Below, in pieces: positions 38,011 to 53,113 of a DNA stretch of 64,000 nucleotides. Made by a program: the position numbers and the translations under genes. Under the pieces are notes generated by a model. That model made no database searches and had not been told where the DNA came from. It worked only from the letters and a program-made list of their open reading frames with translations. This stretch comes from Brienomyrus brachyistius (Eukaryota > Chordata > Actinopteri > Osteoglossiformes > Mormyridae), in NCBI RefSeq assembly GCF_023856365.1, contig NC_064540.1, forward strand, positions 3,717,501 to 3,781,500, written 5' to 3'. Each line of letters begins with the position of its first letter. The stretch's first letter is position 1.

Positions 38011-39056
38011 TAGGGAAAGTGGGGAGACCAGCTATGTATAACCAAGTAAGATGTATGTGACACTGACCAAAGGTGCCATGCCAATAGTGGGTCAGGAGGT
38101 TGATTCTGCATCTCCATAATCAATATGTGTCACATTAACCAGACTGGTGGCGTATTTGCTGAAAAAGCCACGTGACTCACTCAGGTTGTGGCTGATAGTG
38201 TCATTAGTCCATGCAGTGGTGAGTTTCCTCTAAATCTTACGCCCACATCAATCTGGATTCATCTGAAAGCATGGAGATGGAGCTTTCAAGGGTAGCAGGT
38301 GGATGGACAGAACAGCGGCCCAAAGCAGGGATCGCACATCCCGGGACACCTCAATCCATCTCAGATTGATCCACAAAAATCCACCTCTCCTTGGCACCAC
38401 GTTCTCCCTAATGAGGAGTAAATGACAGCGGATAAATGACTTCGCTGCTTCCTGCAGCGGCGCGGCTCATATTCTGTGGGGGCTCTGCGTAGCGGGTGAC
38501 AGCGGCTCTGTGAGAGCCGTGGAGAACCTACCGTCAGCACCAAGGCTGAACACAGCCGGGGAGCCACACGTGGTTCCAGACTTCTTTGGCATTCATTGAG
38601 AACCTGCCTCTGATTTCCACATTAAAACAACAACTTCTCTCGCAAATGAACCATAATAGCATAATTCTCAGTCATCTCGTCTTGATTACATGTATACGTG
38701 TCCGGCTGTAGTTATGCATCATCACTAATTAGTAAGCTTGAGCATTGATTCATGGATGCGCATTTACATGTATTGATCTGAACACGGCGATGGAGAGACA
38801 TCCTCAAAAGCCACAGAAATGTTGACATAAATATGAATGAGCCAACGGCTGCTCCGGCCTGCGGGTGTCATTGTACTCATGGGGCTTGGGAAGAAAAACC
38901 TGGATCAGGCGCATCGCACATCCCCCGCCGCAGCCAAACCTGTCTACCTGCTGCTTCGTTCACACACCATTCCCCTTTCAGTCCTGTGTATCAAAGCTTC
39001 AGCGTGTTTTATAACCGAGTCCCCTTCATCCTATGCCCCTACTTCAGGTATATGGT

Positions 39057-39370
<314 letters not shown>

Positions 39371-42300
39371 TAAATCGGCCATTGTCAGGAATATGGATGT
39401 CTACTCCCATTCCTCTGGAAGTGCTGGAAAGCATGACTTTCTATGCTCGGGCTTCCAAGAATGGGGCACATGCTCTAATGTCAGGTGTGCAGAAGGCGTC
39501 ACACCTGCTCATGACCATCAACAGCCCTGTCTTCACCACCATGTGTTTTCCACCATCGTTCTGCCTCCAGAACTTCTCTCCGGTGTAACACAGGGATGTA
39601 ACACACACATTGTGTGCCCAAGACTACTGTTGAGTCCACGTCACCCTGCGATGCACCTGTACCATCCATACTGATACCCCCCCCCCATTCTATATAAAAT
39701 GAAAATGTCCAAATTCCTCACCCACCTTCACCTTCCCGGACGCCCCTCGGACAAGATGCTGAGAGGCATCATTGCTCTGTGCATTTTTTTATTACAGTAC
39801 AGATCTTATTATTGTCCCAGTTACTCACCCAAATAGCAAATGAATAATTGAAAATCTTCAAAACGCTCAGCAGTACGGGATCGGCACTAAGCCCCCCCCG
39901 GCTCCTTAAGTGCCGACCCTATGGCTGACTGAGTCATAGCGACTCTGGGGTCCAGACATCATTGCTACTAATGGCCTGGCCTCCATTATGGCCAAGGGAG
40001 TGCTCTGGGAGAAGCGGGCTTGGGTTACTTAGCTCACACACGGCGTGGAGTTAAAGCCGCAGCTACGGCCAGTACCTGCTTAATGGTGGGATCCCACACA
40101 AAGCGTGCTTTTCCCAATCATCAGGCATGTCTCATATTCATCCAAAAGAAACTGCGCATGCACTGTGGTTTCCTCTTCATGTGTCTCAGGGAGAGTTTCT
40201 ATGTACCTGCAATTGTATTAGCATATATGGATAATAAAATATCATATTATTATTAACAGATTAACCAGTAGATTATGTGAAATGACCCGCACCGTAAAAA
40301 GGCTCTTTTCTCTTCATACTTATTTACTCATTTTCACCACTAAGGCAGAATCTGCCCTGTAGCTCTATCCGATTAAAACGTGGGGATGAATGAATCACGT
40401 TTCAGCAGATCCGCACTTCAGGTTTAAACTTCAAAGCAGTTCACTATGAAACGCACGCCTCTCGCCTCTCAGCCCGCCGACAGTATGGGGAGCGACGATG
40501 CGCGTGTGGGTTTGTGAAAGGGGCGTTCTGGGGGGTGCCGTCATTCGAAAGCGGGTCTCGTCAGATTTCTGTCGCTGGCTTGGTGGCTCCCCCGCGATGA
40601 TGTAATGGTTTGCTCCCAGACAATGGGGAGCCGCTTAGAAAGATGTGTGTGTCCACCCAGTGTGGGGGAGGGGGGGGCAGGATGACTCCCTCCTCTATTT
40701 AAAGTGGCGGTGGCGGGGCAGTAACCCGCTGTTGATCTGATGGAGCCGTGACAGGCGGAACGGCACCGGGTGGAGATGCCTCTACCCCCCCCCACCCGCA
40801 CCCCCCACGTCTGGCTCTGTCACGATGGCAGGGGGGGATGATCACTGTAATCACGCTGATTATAAGCGTCAGGCTGCAGCCGGCAGTGCAGCTACTGTTT
40901 AAAAACGGTCGTCCTCTTGCGGGGGACATGGAACAATGTCCTTGGGGGGCCCGTGCCGCCCCCCCAGGCATTTCGCATTCGTCCCCCTAATGGATGCTCA
41001 TTTACAGAAAGGCAATGTTGCATGTAGTTCATCATTAGTGATTCGCCGTAATGTGCCCAAAAGCTTGTTGTTGGTGCTTTATTCGTCATAACTGCTCAAA
41101 TGGATTTAAACTGCCGGTGATGGAAAAAACACAGTTTTCTGTTTCAGTGTTCAGTGTTACACCGTGGCAGTGAAATGCATTTCTCCGATCCATGCTTTCA
41201 AAGTGAGTAAAACTTAACACACTGTTAACACCTTATAGAAAGGAACGGAGGTGAGCTGGGTCTGGAAACCAAGAAAAACCCGAAAGCCTAAGATGTGCAA
41301 AACTGGCCAGTGCCAGAGGTCAGAGGTCACATGCGGTGGTTAATTAAAGAGGTTCACTGGGTGAGGAACGATTCAGACGCGATGACATAAGCGGCCTGGG
41401 CGACTACGGCTGCTCGAGGGTCACATGAAGGGTGAAGGTGGATTTATGCTCGGATCTTTGGACATGCCAGGGGTGGGGATGGACTCGGAATGCCATCCGT
41501 GGCCTGGAGTATACAGTGTATCCAAGACAGATAGAACTCAATGCTGTGCAGACAGACCATGCAAGGCCTGAATTCACAAACACAGTCACACTACAAAAGC
41601 CAAAACACAGAGACCTTAATTTAATTTCAGTTAGTTTTAGATTTTTCTTTTAAGGATCATGAAGGGTTTCGTATCCATGAAGTCTCACACTACGGTTAAG
41701 TAGCTTGGAGTGGCTGAATGAACTGCATTTAAAAATCAGATAAACAGCAAACATATTTTAATGTTTTTGTTGATAAGAAATACATAGTGGTTTCAGAAAT
41801 GGTAAATAATATAATTTGGATATAACATAATATATATTCTAATAGTAATGTTTACACCAGCTTATTTCTTTGGGGACATTCAATGTTAAGTGACTTTAAG
41901 TGCTATAAACTCAATACCAATGACAATAATCCTGCTGAATTCTCCCAGGTGAGCCTCACCTCTTTTGCTTTTTTTCCTTCACTGATTTGCGTGAATTTTG
42001 TATTCACTCTTTAGATCTCAGCACTTGGAAAAACATCTATGCTCAAATTCAGTGTGTTTTTATTTTTAAGGCATCGGTGCCAAACGTTGATCTCCAAAAT
42101 GCATTCAAACTTGATACATTTTCGTATAAACATCAGAACATTAAAATGCCACCCAGGTACTGATCTCTTTAAAGGGACAGTATTTTTCTTGATAAAAGAA
42201 ATTCAAGATGAGCATCCTTGGTGAGCAGATGTTAATCTCTGCAGTCATTAATCAGGACTGGTGTATTTTGGAAGAGGACAAATACTTTGTCTCAGCCAGA

Positions 42301-42682
42301 TTTTTAAATAGATAATTATTTAAGGTCTTGCCTTTCGAAGAGCATTATTTAGAAAAGGCCATTAAAAATGACGCCGCCAATGACAGGCTGCCTCCCACTG
42401 CCCGTCCAGCTGGCATTCCTGATCTCAGCACCCACTTCCAGATGAAAACCCCAGCTTTGGAGAACGGCGGGCAGAGCCCAGCCCATTCCGCTACGCCCAT
42501 CCTTCCTTCCTGCAGCCGATTCTTGTTCCGCCAACATCAGTACGCTGAATAATTCATTACACAGTTACACAAGCCCGTCATGTTATCTAACACCAAACAC
42601 TGGGCATTTGTCGCAGTGGTGTTTGGGCCTGCTTCCTGCGGTTCTGGTTCTGAAGTGCGCGGAAGAGACCCAGTCGACTTAC

Positions 42683-42725
42683 CTTTGAAGAACTAGAAAG
42701 AGGGTAGGCGCTTTTAAGACTTTGA
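42683..42725 (-). other. Candidate non-coding exon upstream of pcbp4
   Basis: A 43-nt minus-strand segment lies between a good acceptor (GGTCTTTTCCAG) and a consensus donor (AAG|GTAAGT). Splice-site quality is the only evidence, and such pairs occur by chance in 28 kb. Confidence 0.2.
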
Positions 42726-44287
42726 CTGGAAAAGACCCAGACAATATATCTCAAAGGAGAAGCATGAACGGCATCAGAAACATTTGGGTACCTTGTGTAG
42801 TACAAGGTGAGAGTAAATAGTAGAAGCACCATATCAAAAAGGATTCAGCATTTAAGTAACTAAATTTCAATCACAACAGCTACAATGCAGAGTCATGTTA
42901 GCTTGCATGCTAACTATAATCATCTATCAGCTATAAAAAAGATCTCACAATCAACACTTTGTTACCTGAGTTTTCAAAGTAACTCTGAGACACCAAAGAG
43001 CCGATGCCAGAATTATAGGAGCCTCAGTCACAAAAGCTGCAAAATTATGTACTAACAGACAAACCGCACCGATAAAGAGCTCACTGACAGGCAGAGGTGG
43101 ACACTTTCTAGGACAGACGCTAAACACGACAAAAGTACAGCTTCAAGAATGACAACAAAACCAAAGCAGCGACTGCGTGACTTACTCTCAAGCGAATCTG
43201 TACATTGTGAACTTATGAATTCGGCAAGGCCTCCGTTTGAAAAGGGCTCGTTTACAAAGCCAACTCAGGAAAGACCAAGTGTCATTTCATAAACATGAGA
43301 AGGAAGTCACACACCTTCTGTGGCCTCCACAATCAACGTACATAAACATCGCGGGACTTTGATGGAAAGTTCCGGAGTGCAGAGTGTGAAGTCGAATATC
43401 TACCGCTTTTATCTTTTAAAGAAATGGAGGCTTTTTTTTTCTCCAAGAATGGTCCAATAATCCACTATGCACAGTTCAGGACTTACATCCTAGAATACCA
43501 ATAAAGAATGAAACTGTTCTTTCGGTACAGGTTAAGCCTATTCCACATCCAATCGTCGACATTAATGAATTAGTAGACGTTTCTTATTTTGTTCACCCTA
43601 TAAATGTATTTTTTTGTACATTTCAAAATTCACAGATAGGCATTGATCTTGACCTCAAGAATTACATATGGTTACCTCCATTGATAGTTTTACATGTTTG
43701 TTGTCAGAATTTGTGAAGAACTTATCGAGAAGTACAACATTTGTGAATTTGTGCAAAGTTTTTAAAACTCTTGAATAATTACCCTTTATTTTTTTGTTTG
43801 CATTTATTCACTTATATTTCTTTCCGGAATTGTTCGTGCACAGTATATAGTTCGTTTGCACTATGTTCACTCGTCTGCGCTGTGTTCTGTCTTTGCACTT
43901 TGTATCGTTTGGCACTACATGAAAATTCTGGAAACACCAAGAACTGTTGACATTTGCCTTTAAAACTTACTACACAAATATTGGCAGTAATGCTAATAAA
44001 CAATCAAAGAATGTTTACAAATATTATAACCGAAGTGACTGGAATATAGTTCTGCAATCTCTAAAAACTGGAAGTCTTTCCACATTTTTAGCCACTAGTG
44101 TACCATGCTGAGTACGCACCAGGATTTCCCCACATCAGTGTTCATGTTATCTTAATTTCAAGTGACGGTGCTCTTCATGGCGTCCCCAGCATTGGCTTCA
44201 AAATTTGCCTGCCCAGTGCATTACCATATGGTTCTGTTGATACATTGTATGGGATACCCGCTGGACTGTATCACTTTTCACTTTCAA

Positions 44288-44315
44288 TTGGGTATAGAAG
44301 ATGGATGGATGGATC
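44288..44315 (+). repeat. Solo ATGG-type repeat tail
   Basis: GGGTATAGAAGATGGATGGA and a further GGAT resemble the 3' tail of fish SINE/LINE copies, like the inverted piece near 7.7 kb. Confidence 0.35.
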
Positions 44316-47300
44316 AAAGCTCACTCATCTGCTCTTTACATTAATGATTTACACCACAAGAAAGATATAATCAATAAAAATAATCTAATGCAATTAAAGA
44401 CACCATAAAAACCTAATAGGACTGAGACAGAAATATAAATGAGAGGTTCTGAGAGACACTAATGCACCACTTGCTGGTTCTGCTTAATGGACATTTGTCA
44501 AACAAATCTCGTGAAGGGGTTGTTTCTCTCCGGGCATTTTTTTTCTTCTACAATCTAGAGCAGATGAACAGACCAGTCTTTTGTATCTTTGACTGAATTA
44601 GCATTCAGGCCTAAAGCTTAGGAATTACTTGGATAACTGTGACCTTGTTCGAGACGTGACTCAATCAGATTGGAAAGGGATTAATCAGAGGGATGAAAAC
44701 AAAGGTATGAGTATGAGGTGTCCGCTGCTTCTTTCCGAAATTGCGTCTGGCGGACGATTTTCCTTCTCGGAAACCGACACAAACACACAAATCATTCTCT
44801 GAGCCGAACATACAGATCGATTACTGTTAAAAAGCACACGTGTGCATCATATATATTATGACAAAGACACGTCATTTTGGGGTTATAATGCAGTCCCAGA
44901 TCTCAATTTCTTCACTAGTTCTACACTAATGTAGGAGTAGGGTCAGCATCCAACGAGCAAACGAAAACCTTTATTTAATTAGATGTTCCACAAAACCAGT
45001 GCAATGATTATACCTCATGAGCCTGACATTAAGCAGTAGGTTCTTTGTAAGAAGCCTGATTTTCTCACCCCTTCTCTCCTACCCCCTGACTACATTCCTC
45101 ACTTTCTTATCTGCGGGCTGAGACGATCATTCTGTTGAATACTGAAGGAGGTGGAAAAACTCTTTCTTGTTTGATGTTCGAGTTCCCAACTGTACAGAGA
45201 GGCTCGGATATCAGCAAGCAATGCTGTGTTTTGCCCCGTTCTACCCCTAGAGAGTTAGGTGCTCTGAGACGGAACAAAAGAGAAGAGGAGAATGTAAAAG
45301 CTGAAAGAATATGGGCCATGTTTTCCTAACAAATCACCTGTTAGCGCAAAGACAGAGCTTCGAGTTAAATTATTTATATGAGGACATTAATATAATAGAC
45401 TATTAATGTGGTTTTCCTTATTAGATATTCTGTAGTGACTTGGTATGGTGTGGTCTTCCCTAATAATTAGCATTAAAATCACTCTGTGCAATTCTGCCAT
45501 TGCGTTACTTGAACCGAACATTGGTTTAGGAACAAGGATTTGCAGAATGTTTCCCTGGGTCTCTGGAGATCCAGAAATTGATTCCTCTGCCCAGAATATT
45601 TACATATAGCGTAAATAAGAATTCTTTGGTCACACATCTGAACTGTTTGGGCAGTAGAGTCAGGGAGACTTGGTATGCTAGATTTCGAAAATCCTATCAG
45701 TGGTGCGGTTGGAATGGGGGGGGGGGGGGGTGGGATTAGTACATCCTGATTTAAAATAAATACGCTGTCATTTCTAAAAATGACATGCTTTTGGCATGAC
45801 TCCAGCATGCCGCACATGTGCAATACAGAAATGCATGTTTCAGACAATATCACGTATCAGATAATATCTAAGCATATTAATGTGTTTCATTACATGCATA
45901 TGTATGCACACAAATGTACACAAATACTAGTGGTGAATTTTATTTACTATTAAATTTGCATTTTTATAACATTATGATGAAATTTTAAAATGCACTTAGC
46001 AGGATATTTTTTTTACATATAACTCCATCTGGGGGGGTTGTCATTCAGCACTTGAATTGCTAATTCGCTGTCAAGACTTTTAAAGCTCCCCTTAATTTCA
46101 TGTCTTAGATTATAAACTGGAGCTTCTTGCTTAAAATCACTGCACATTTGGCTAACGGTATTTTATTTCTCCTCAGGGAGATAAAGTGAGTTAATGTGAG
46201 TCGCTGTAAGCAGGTGAACGACTTCATTAACAAAATAAACCTCTGCTTAGCTAACCAAGGATTACTTAACAAAAGACCGAATCTCCTTGCTTTGTTAACA
46301 AATCAGACAAGTCAGTAATATTCTGAGAAGGGTTTCTGCTCCATGTGAAATACTAGGTGAAATATCCTGGCCAGGCATTCACTGATAGGACCTGTGCCCT
46401 ACAGCCAGTGTTTAGTGCTTGGCAACAACAAAAATATGTCAAACAAATAATACAGTTCTTATATTATGGGCAAAACTGAAGAAAGGAAGGATTCTCACTA
46501 ACATAGTAAACATTATTTCAAAGCTGGACAATCAAAAATCTATTTGCGCCAACATGACATTTTTAGTTAACGACAGACAGTTTGAGAAGCAGTTCTGTAT
46601 TTTTTCTCAAGCTTTCAGAAACTGACCTATATATATCCAAATGCCAGATATGTTATTCAAAAAGCATTTGCCTTTTAAGACATTAATTTTTCAGCAGAGA
46701 GCTTTAGATATTTAAGATATTTGCATGAGGAGCTCCTGGGCTTGTGTTTGCAAACACACTTGAGCCTAGGACTTGACGCCTTTGCGGTTCTGGCCAGAAC
46801 CCTAAAACAGCAACACATGCTAGGCACCTCACAGGCAGATTCCACTGTCGGGACCCATAAAAGCCCAGAGACGCTTTGGACGCATAGCCGACCACAAGGG
46901 ATGGAGGCTGCAAAGGACGGTCAGCTGTGATAACAGAGCGAGACAGGCATGTGCTTCACATCTATTGGGAAGTACTCAACTGCTGGGGGGTTGGGGGACA
47001 ACCTGGTCTACAGGATAGCAAAACAGACCTTTGCCTCTTGGTTTTCTATAAGTTGCAATAAAAAAAAATCAAATTATCCTGTATTCTGAATTACGGTTTT
47101 TTTTTCCTTGAGGTCTCAAGTTCAACAAACTTTGAATATGAATTTTGCATAATTTATATCACAGTAATTGAAGGATTTCCTCCATCTCCACTTCGGGCGA
47201 TGTGTAAGTGCATTCTAACCATAGACGGACATTCGTTTTCGCCTAGAGACTGAATATTTCTACAAGGAATTGCTCACGTTTTCGGGGTAAAAAACACATT

Positions 47301-47454
47301 GTATAAAAAATAAAGAACTCGCGCGTTAATCACATTGCAATATATTTTAAAAACTCCAAGAAGCATTGCGTTTAAAGCCTTCATTAAAATATCGTAATTC
47401 CTTATGACCTGGTCACTATATAATTCAATTTCATTTCATTTTTTTCTCATATGA

Positions 47455-47670
47455 CTTTTCGCGTCCGCGTTTCTATTAGACCGCTGTGAAAATGATATGC
47501 TACGTCACTAACGCTTTAATTAGCCGATTTTTCGGTAGGCTACGTCAAATCGGTCCCGAGCGCATGATGCCCCCGTCCCCCTTCGGCGACCTTGGGTCCC
47601 GTCGGCCGCGTGCGGAAGAACCGAGCGCGTGCCTTTGTGTTTACGAGGCGCGTGCCGGCGAGGTGTAGTT
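47455..47670. promoter_or_regulatory. CpG-rich patch, possible promoter or enhancer
   Basis: About 200 bp unusually dense in CpG compared with AT-rich flanks, with two TACGTCA sites (CRE-like) at about 47500 and 47541. It is a candidate unmethylated regulatory element, with no transcript direction implied. Confidence 0.3.
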
Positions 47671-50139
47671 AATTAACTGAAGGTGACTCATTCTATTTAT
47701 CTGCATTGCAACAAAAACGGCGTCTATTCGCTGCGCTGTAATCAATCTTTTCGATGTTATTCTATTCCTGAAACAAAGCTTGATGCGTATGTAAATTAAG
47801 GAATGAAAATAGCAGCGCAAGTTTTTTTTTTTTTTTTAAATCAGGAGGTCAATTGCTTCCGTTAAATAAAAGAATTTTTTAGAACTGCGCTTTTCCTCAG
47901 TTTGTTGAGCAGTAACACGGCGGATAAGAATAAAAACAACATATGACTTTTTTTTTTTACATAAACGTAACTATGGGCCAAACAGGACAGAATTCACAGG
48001 CAAACAACATAATACATCGTGTGTCATGCACTATTACTCATTTAATGGAATGTTTGAGGCAAATCACATCTTATAAAAATGGGAGTTTTGTTTTCATGCT
48101 GTTGGAATATTCCTGTGGCATCAGGAAATGCCTGTTTGCATCAAAAGCTTGCCTCTGTTAGCCAAAACTGAGGTTTGTGAAGGTGTCATGGGTGTCATCT
48201 GAACTAGGCCTATCGACTAGTGGGAATTCCCCCCCCCAACACACACATACACAATGCTACCACTGATGCTGGTGTCGAGTTGAACCAGCCCCCATTTAAC
48301 TGAGGTGTACATTCTTATTTGAACACCCTTGCCTCTGCGCAGTCGCTGGGGGGGGGGGGGTTGGCCTACACTGCACCCTGTCATCTGCCACCATGGCTAG
48401 TTTACTGTAGCAGTAAATTCTGTGAGTGCAGCTGTTGGGACACCCAGCCAATTGTTCTGTCCAGCTCCCCATTAACCCTCTCAGCATTTATTGATCCCTT
48501 ATAGCAATGTGAGCAGCTTAGGTCCTGTATGTCCACTGAGTTAACCTGACTAGACAGTGCCCCTTTGATTATGGCCGGCAGCGTGTCCGAGTGCTAAGGA
48601 GCAGTGCAGCTGTTGTAGGGCTGAGAGAGGCGGTTAAAAGGGACTCCGGTGAATAATCTGACTTCAGAGGGTAAAATCGTAAATAGGTAAAACTCCTAAT
48701 TGCTTTCAGATATCGCATCAGAAAAGTAAATGATCCTTTAAAAGCGATCTCATTAAGTTAGTTTGGATTCGAACCAAGCAAATGAAGAACTTGAAAACAG
48801 TAAATTGTTAAACTTACTGTAAAATTAAACAAGGAAGATAAATTTACCATTTATACAATATTTTCAATTCCCACATGTTCCAGTGGAAAAACAGGGTAAT
48901 TTGTAAGTTAAATTCTAAAACATTAAATTAATAAGTGCAAAGGCTTACTGGAGACCCATTGTAAGAGTTTAAATTTAATGTTCCCCTTCAAAACGCCACC
49001 AAACCAAACAAGCAACAAAACAATGGGAATCTAATGGGGAAAACTGGAAAAGGAGCTGATTATAATAGTAGCTGAAAAAGATCCATCCAAAAGACAGTGG
49101 ACTGGTTTTGTTAAAGGATGAGGGGCTTCATGGTTATGCATGTTTAAGCGATATATGAGCACCATGTTTTATTCAAAAAGAACTAGCTCTTAATGAGAGA
49201 CCTTCCAATGGAGTGTGTTGCTGAACAGAGACTGATCAACGCCTTTAATGCTGACTATCATCCCTGGGGAGGGGACGCATCGCCACATATAAAAATAACT
49301 CGGTTCACCAGAATAACCCAAGTGCTTTAGCTTTTAGTGGTAGAATTTTTCTTACCGCTAAAAGTTAGCTCCCCAGCATCTGACATGTTGAGAACAACTG
49401 AGAAATCAAACGGTTGCGTAATAAAACAAATGTTACACAGGCGGTACACAAGAGGGGACCAAACTACAAGTGGACAAGACGTCTTTTATGGGGTGAGAGA
49501 ACATTAGCACATTGCAGAAAGTTTATCATGTTAGCACCTAGAATTGTAGCTAAAGAAGGGCTTTTTCCTTGGTTTGGCTCCCTGCCCCAAACTCTCAGCT
49601 TCGTTCCCTCTCCCGAGACCTTCTCCAGCAGAGGGACATCTGGCTGACAATCACTTCTAATCTTTCTTCCTCGTTAAAATAAAGGACAATACCTTAAATG
49701 TTCTCCACCGTCTGGCTCTACACTGAGGTCAGCTAAACCACTTTGACAACTGCCGTGGCTAATAGTCCAAGCAGATTGACAAAAAACTGGATTTTTCCAT
49801 TTCAGATGCCAGCGACCTCAATGCGGTTGTCGTCCCTATATCCTCATAGCCTTCACAAAGCAGTTGAACAGTAGACCATATGAAGTTTGCTTCTAAAATC
49901 ACTTTTCATATACATAGTATATATTCATATGTTACACGTAGGAAATGTCAATACCCTTCTTCCCTTCTAGATAACAAGGGAGAGACAGTGATCCTAATCT
50001 GGATTTCTGGAGAAGGTATGCCATTAAAATGATTATTATTATGTTTGTTATTGTAGAACAGATTTCTCAAGTAGACTAAGTCTTCTGGCCAGAGATGAGA
50101 TCGCTATAAAGTAACGGCATGCACACAAGAAGTAAGATT

Positions 50140-50350
50140 AAGATGGATTTCATTGATCCCAGAGGGAAATTCTGTTGCATACAGTAGAGGGAAGATAATG
50201 TATGGATGAACATACATATAGTGCCAAGCAGACAAAGCACAAAGACAGTATGTGTGCACACCAATTGAAAGTACACAGCAAATAAAATTAAGACACAGTA
50301 CATGAATAGAAAGTCCTTAACAATAGAATGTTGTAGTATTACGGACATAA
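50140..50350 (-). repeat. LINE 3'-end fragment (Rex1/L2-like)
   Basis: The + strand reads TTTCATTGATCCCAGAGGGA then AATTCTGTTG. Its complement looks like the 3' UTR end of a fish LINE, and the same pattern (TTTATTATCCC...GAGAAATTT) occurs at the tail of the LINE at 1.5 kb. No coding part remains. Confidence 0.5.
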
Positions 50351-52559
50351 AAGATAATAAATTAGCGAATGGAAAAGTATGTCAAGACAGCTCTCTGTGT
50401 TACTCTTTAGCTAAAATTAATACTCTCACGAGGTCCTGCAAGATACAGGGTATGTAATGGACAGAAATGTTTAGTCTCCAGCTTTCTGCTGCAATCCAGG
50501 CCTAAGAGGGGGTTGACAGGCTGCCGTGACAGCTCCTTAGAGAGCAATAATCAGTTGGTTTCCATTGACAAATCCCTCTGGATTCGGTAATTATGTGATA
50601 AGAGCTGCTACCCTTGAGAGTCTGGGATTTTAAGTGTGCTCCTGTCCGACTTGATCGGGGGCAGCTTCGGCTTTGCAGCCGGGCTCCCAACAGCGCCACC
50701 CGCAGATGCCAGCACACTGCTGCACGTGGGCCTCCGCTCAGAGACACCCGTGCGTGTGCGATTGCACATGAATGTGCGAGCTACCGATGACCAGTCTGAA
50801 CCCCACAGGCCCCGCGACCTTTCCCTGTCGAAGAAGGACACTCCTTCCTGTCTGCCATAGTAGTCCCCCGCCCCCCGCCTCTCTTTTTCCATTGAATAAT
50901 GCGTCAGAGAACCTGAGACCCCACCAGAGAGGAGCCAGGGGGATGGGAGGTGGGGAGGGGGGGGTGGGCGGGCTGATCGATAGCTCTTAACAGCAAAGCA
51001 GCCCTGGACCTGGGTTTTTTTCATCCCACTTACGAGAATGCTCATGCTCTCAGACAGTTATAATAGCTCGTTCTCCATATGCACATGCGTAACAATATCC
51101 AAGCTAAGCCTCTTCCTATCACAGAAGGAACCTACAGCAATTAAAAGTGTTACTGAGAATACCTAGCTTGTTTATTGCTTTTGTTTATGGAAAGGTTGGT
51201 GCAAAACAAAAAAAATATGTTAATATAAGACAAATTGCAAAAAAAACTCCCTAAATCCTAATGTCAATAAATCTGGGAAACCTTTGATGATTTTCAAAAA
51301 CTGATTTTCTGAGGGTCATGCTATGACCTCTTAGCTTCAATATCCTGCAGCATCAAGGAGGAGGACAAGGAGGACAAAGGTTCACAGAGCCACAAGCAGG
51401 AACAAAGAGCAAAATGAGAAACGCAAGAGCTTGAGGGCAATATCCAATTTTGAAGACAAACAAACAAACAAACAAACAGTTGGCACGCTTTAAGAAAAAA
51501 ACAAACTGCAGTGTTTTCGTTGAAGTCTAGCTGGATATTTTGTCTTTGGGGCCTGACATTTGTTATTCTGTGGGTGAGACTGAATCCGTGTTGTCTTAAT
51601 AAATTGGAAAGTAACAAAACAATTATTTTAAACATGCAAATAAATACACATCGTTTGTTCTACTGTCATAAATGGGATATCATAACAGTGACGCTTTATC
51701 CCCCACCCTTTCAATCTTGGATGAAGATCAGTTTGTGACTTCATCAGATTCATCTTATATAATGAAATGCAGCTCAGGGGGTTACTAAAGGGTGTAGCTT
51801 TGGTTTCAGCGTTGGTAGTGAGCAAATCAGCTCCAAAACTGCCGCTCCACTGAACACACTGTACCCCCACAGTATAGATAGGGACATGTCCTTACCATCT
51901 GTACCCAAATCTGTGCTGTTGGGTTCACTGCAGACTGGAAACAGTTGTGAAAGCAACGTGCTAATTCTTTTTGACGTGTCCTCAACAGTACATTCATTCA
52001 TGATGGTATCAACCACACAACTGCCTTTAATTCAAGGATGCCGGTCTTCAAATGTTTAAATAGATGCTAGCTTGTTTTTATATTACACTTTTCTTGTTAT
52101 TTCTTGCATTTTTTTCCACCCTTTCACTTGTTCTTTCGCCGTATGAACAATCTTGGTGTCGGCATCATAACAATTTCCTCTTCGAACCTGTAAGCACGGA
52201 CACTCTTTCGTTCACCGAGATTCTCCATGTGAAGTTGCTCCAGAAATAAAAAGTAAATAGGCCTAATGATTTTCTATATTAAAAATCAGCCTGAGTCCAT
52301 TGGCACATCCCCTGACACACAGGAGCCTACTCAAAGCATCAAATTGCTTAAAACCAAATGTGTCTAAATAAAACGTTTTTCACATAAAAAACCCCCCAAA
52401 TGTTAATAACATTTTGTCGAAAAAAAATAACCTTGAATGAATAATCCCATTCATTCTGCATAAATGTGAGGTCCTTGTCTCTAGTGCTGCCTAGTGTTAG
52501 CTGCTAAATTAATAGATTGACCTTGAAATCCCCGAAAACCTAATGACGACTCTGCCTCC

Positions 52560-52584
52560 ACACACACACACACACACACACACA
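52560..52584. repeat. (CA)n microsatellite
   Basis: About twelve uninterrupted CA units. Confidence 0.9.
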
Positions 52585-53075
52585 AACCATTACAAAGCCC
52601 ATATCTGGCAAATCATAGGAGAAGGAGTAAACACTTCTTGGCGGCATTGACTTTCTCCCTTAAATATCTTCTTTAGAACTGGAGTATATAGCGTAATCCA
52701 TGCATCGATAGTCCGAGCAGGACTGTTCATTAACACAGTCTGGTCTTGTCCGTCAGCCAGGCTCCTAGGTCTGCTATTAACGCCTGGGAGGATAATCAAT
52801 TATAAACAAAAAAAGGAACTGTATGTCTGAAACGGAACTGTAGGACATTTGCACACGCTGGGGGTTGTCGTCCGCATAATTTGTACGGTAGACAAATGAA
52901 ATATTCAGGCACACATAAACAAGGCAGTTCTCATTCAACGCACGGCGCTGGTCTGCGCACAAGGGTTCGGTGACAATGACCGTCAGCGCGCATAGTGAGT
53001 GATAAAAAGACCTAATATAAGGTCCCGGGATCTCCGTTTGTATTAATTGCTTGCGCTCGACCTAAACCAGGTGTC

Positions 53076-53077
<2 letters not shown>

Positions 53078-53113
<36 letters not shown>
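53078..53113. repeat. (TTA)n microsatellite
   Basis: About twelve uninterrupted TTA units, a possible leftover tail of a SINE, but no SINE body precedes it. Confidence 0.9.

Noticed and set aside
49612..49628. CTCF-like CCAGCAGAGGGACA
   Set aside because: Only 11 of 14 core positions match, with the important C after GG lost.
50608..51045. 145-codon minus-strand ORF upstream of pcbp4
   Set aside because: Low-complexity Pro/Arg/Ser content, no domain I recognise, no flanking splice logic, and overlapping ORFs on the other strand. Probably chance in a GC-rich patch.
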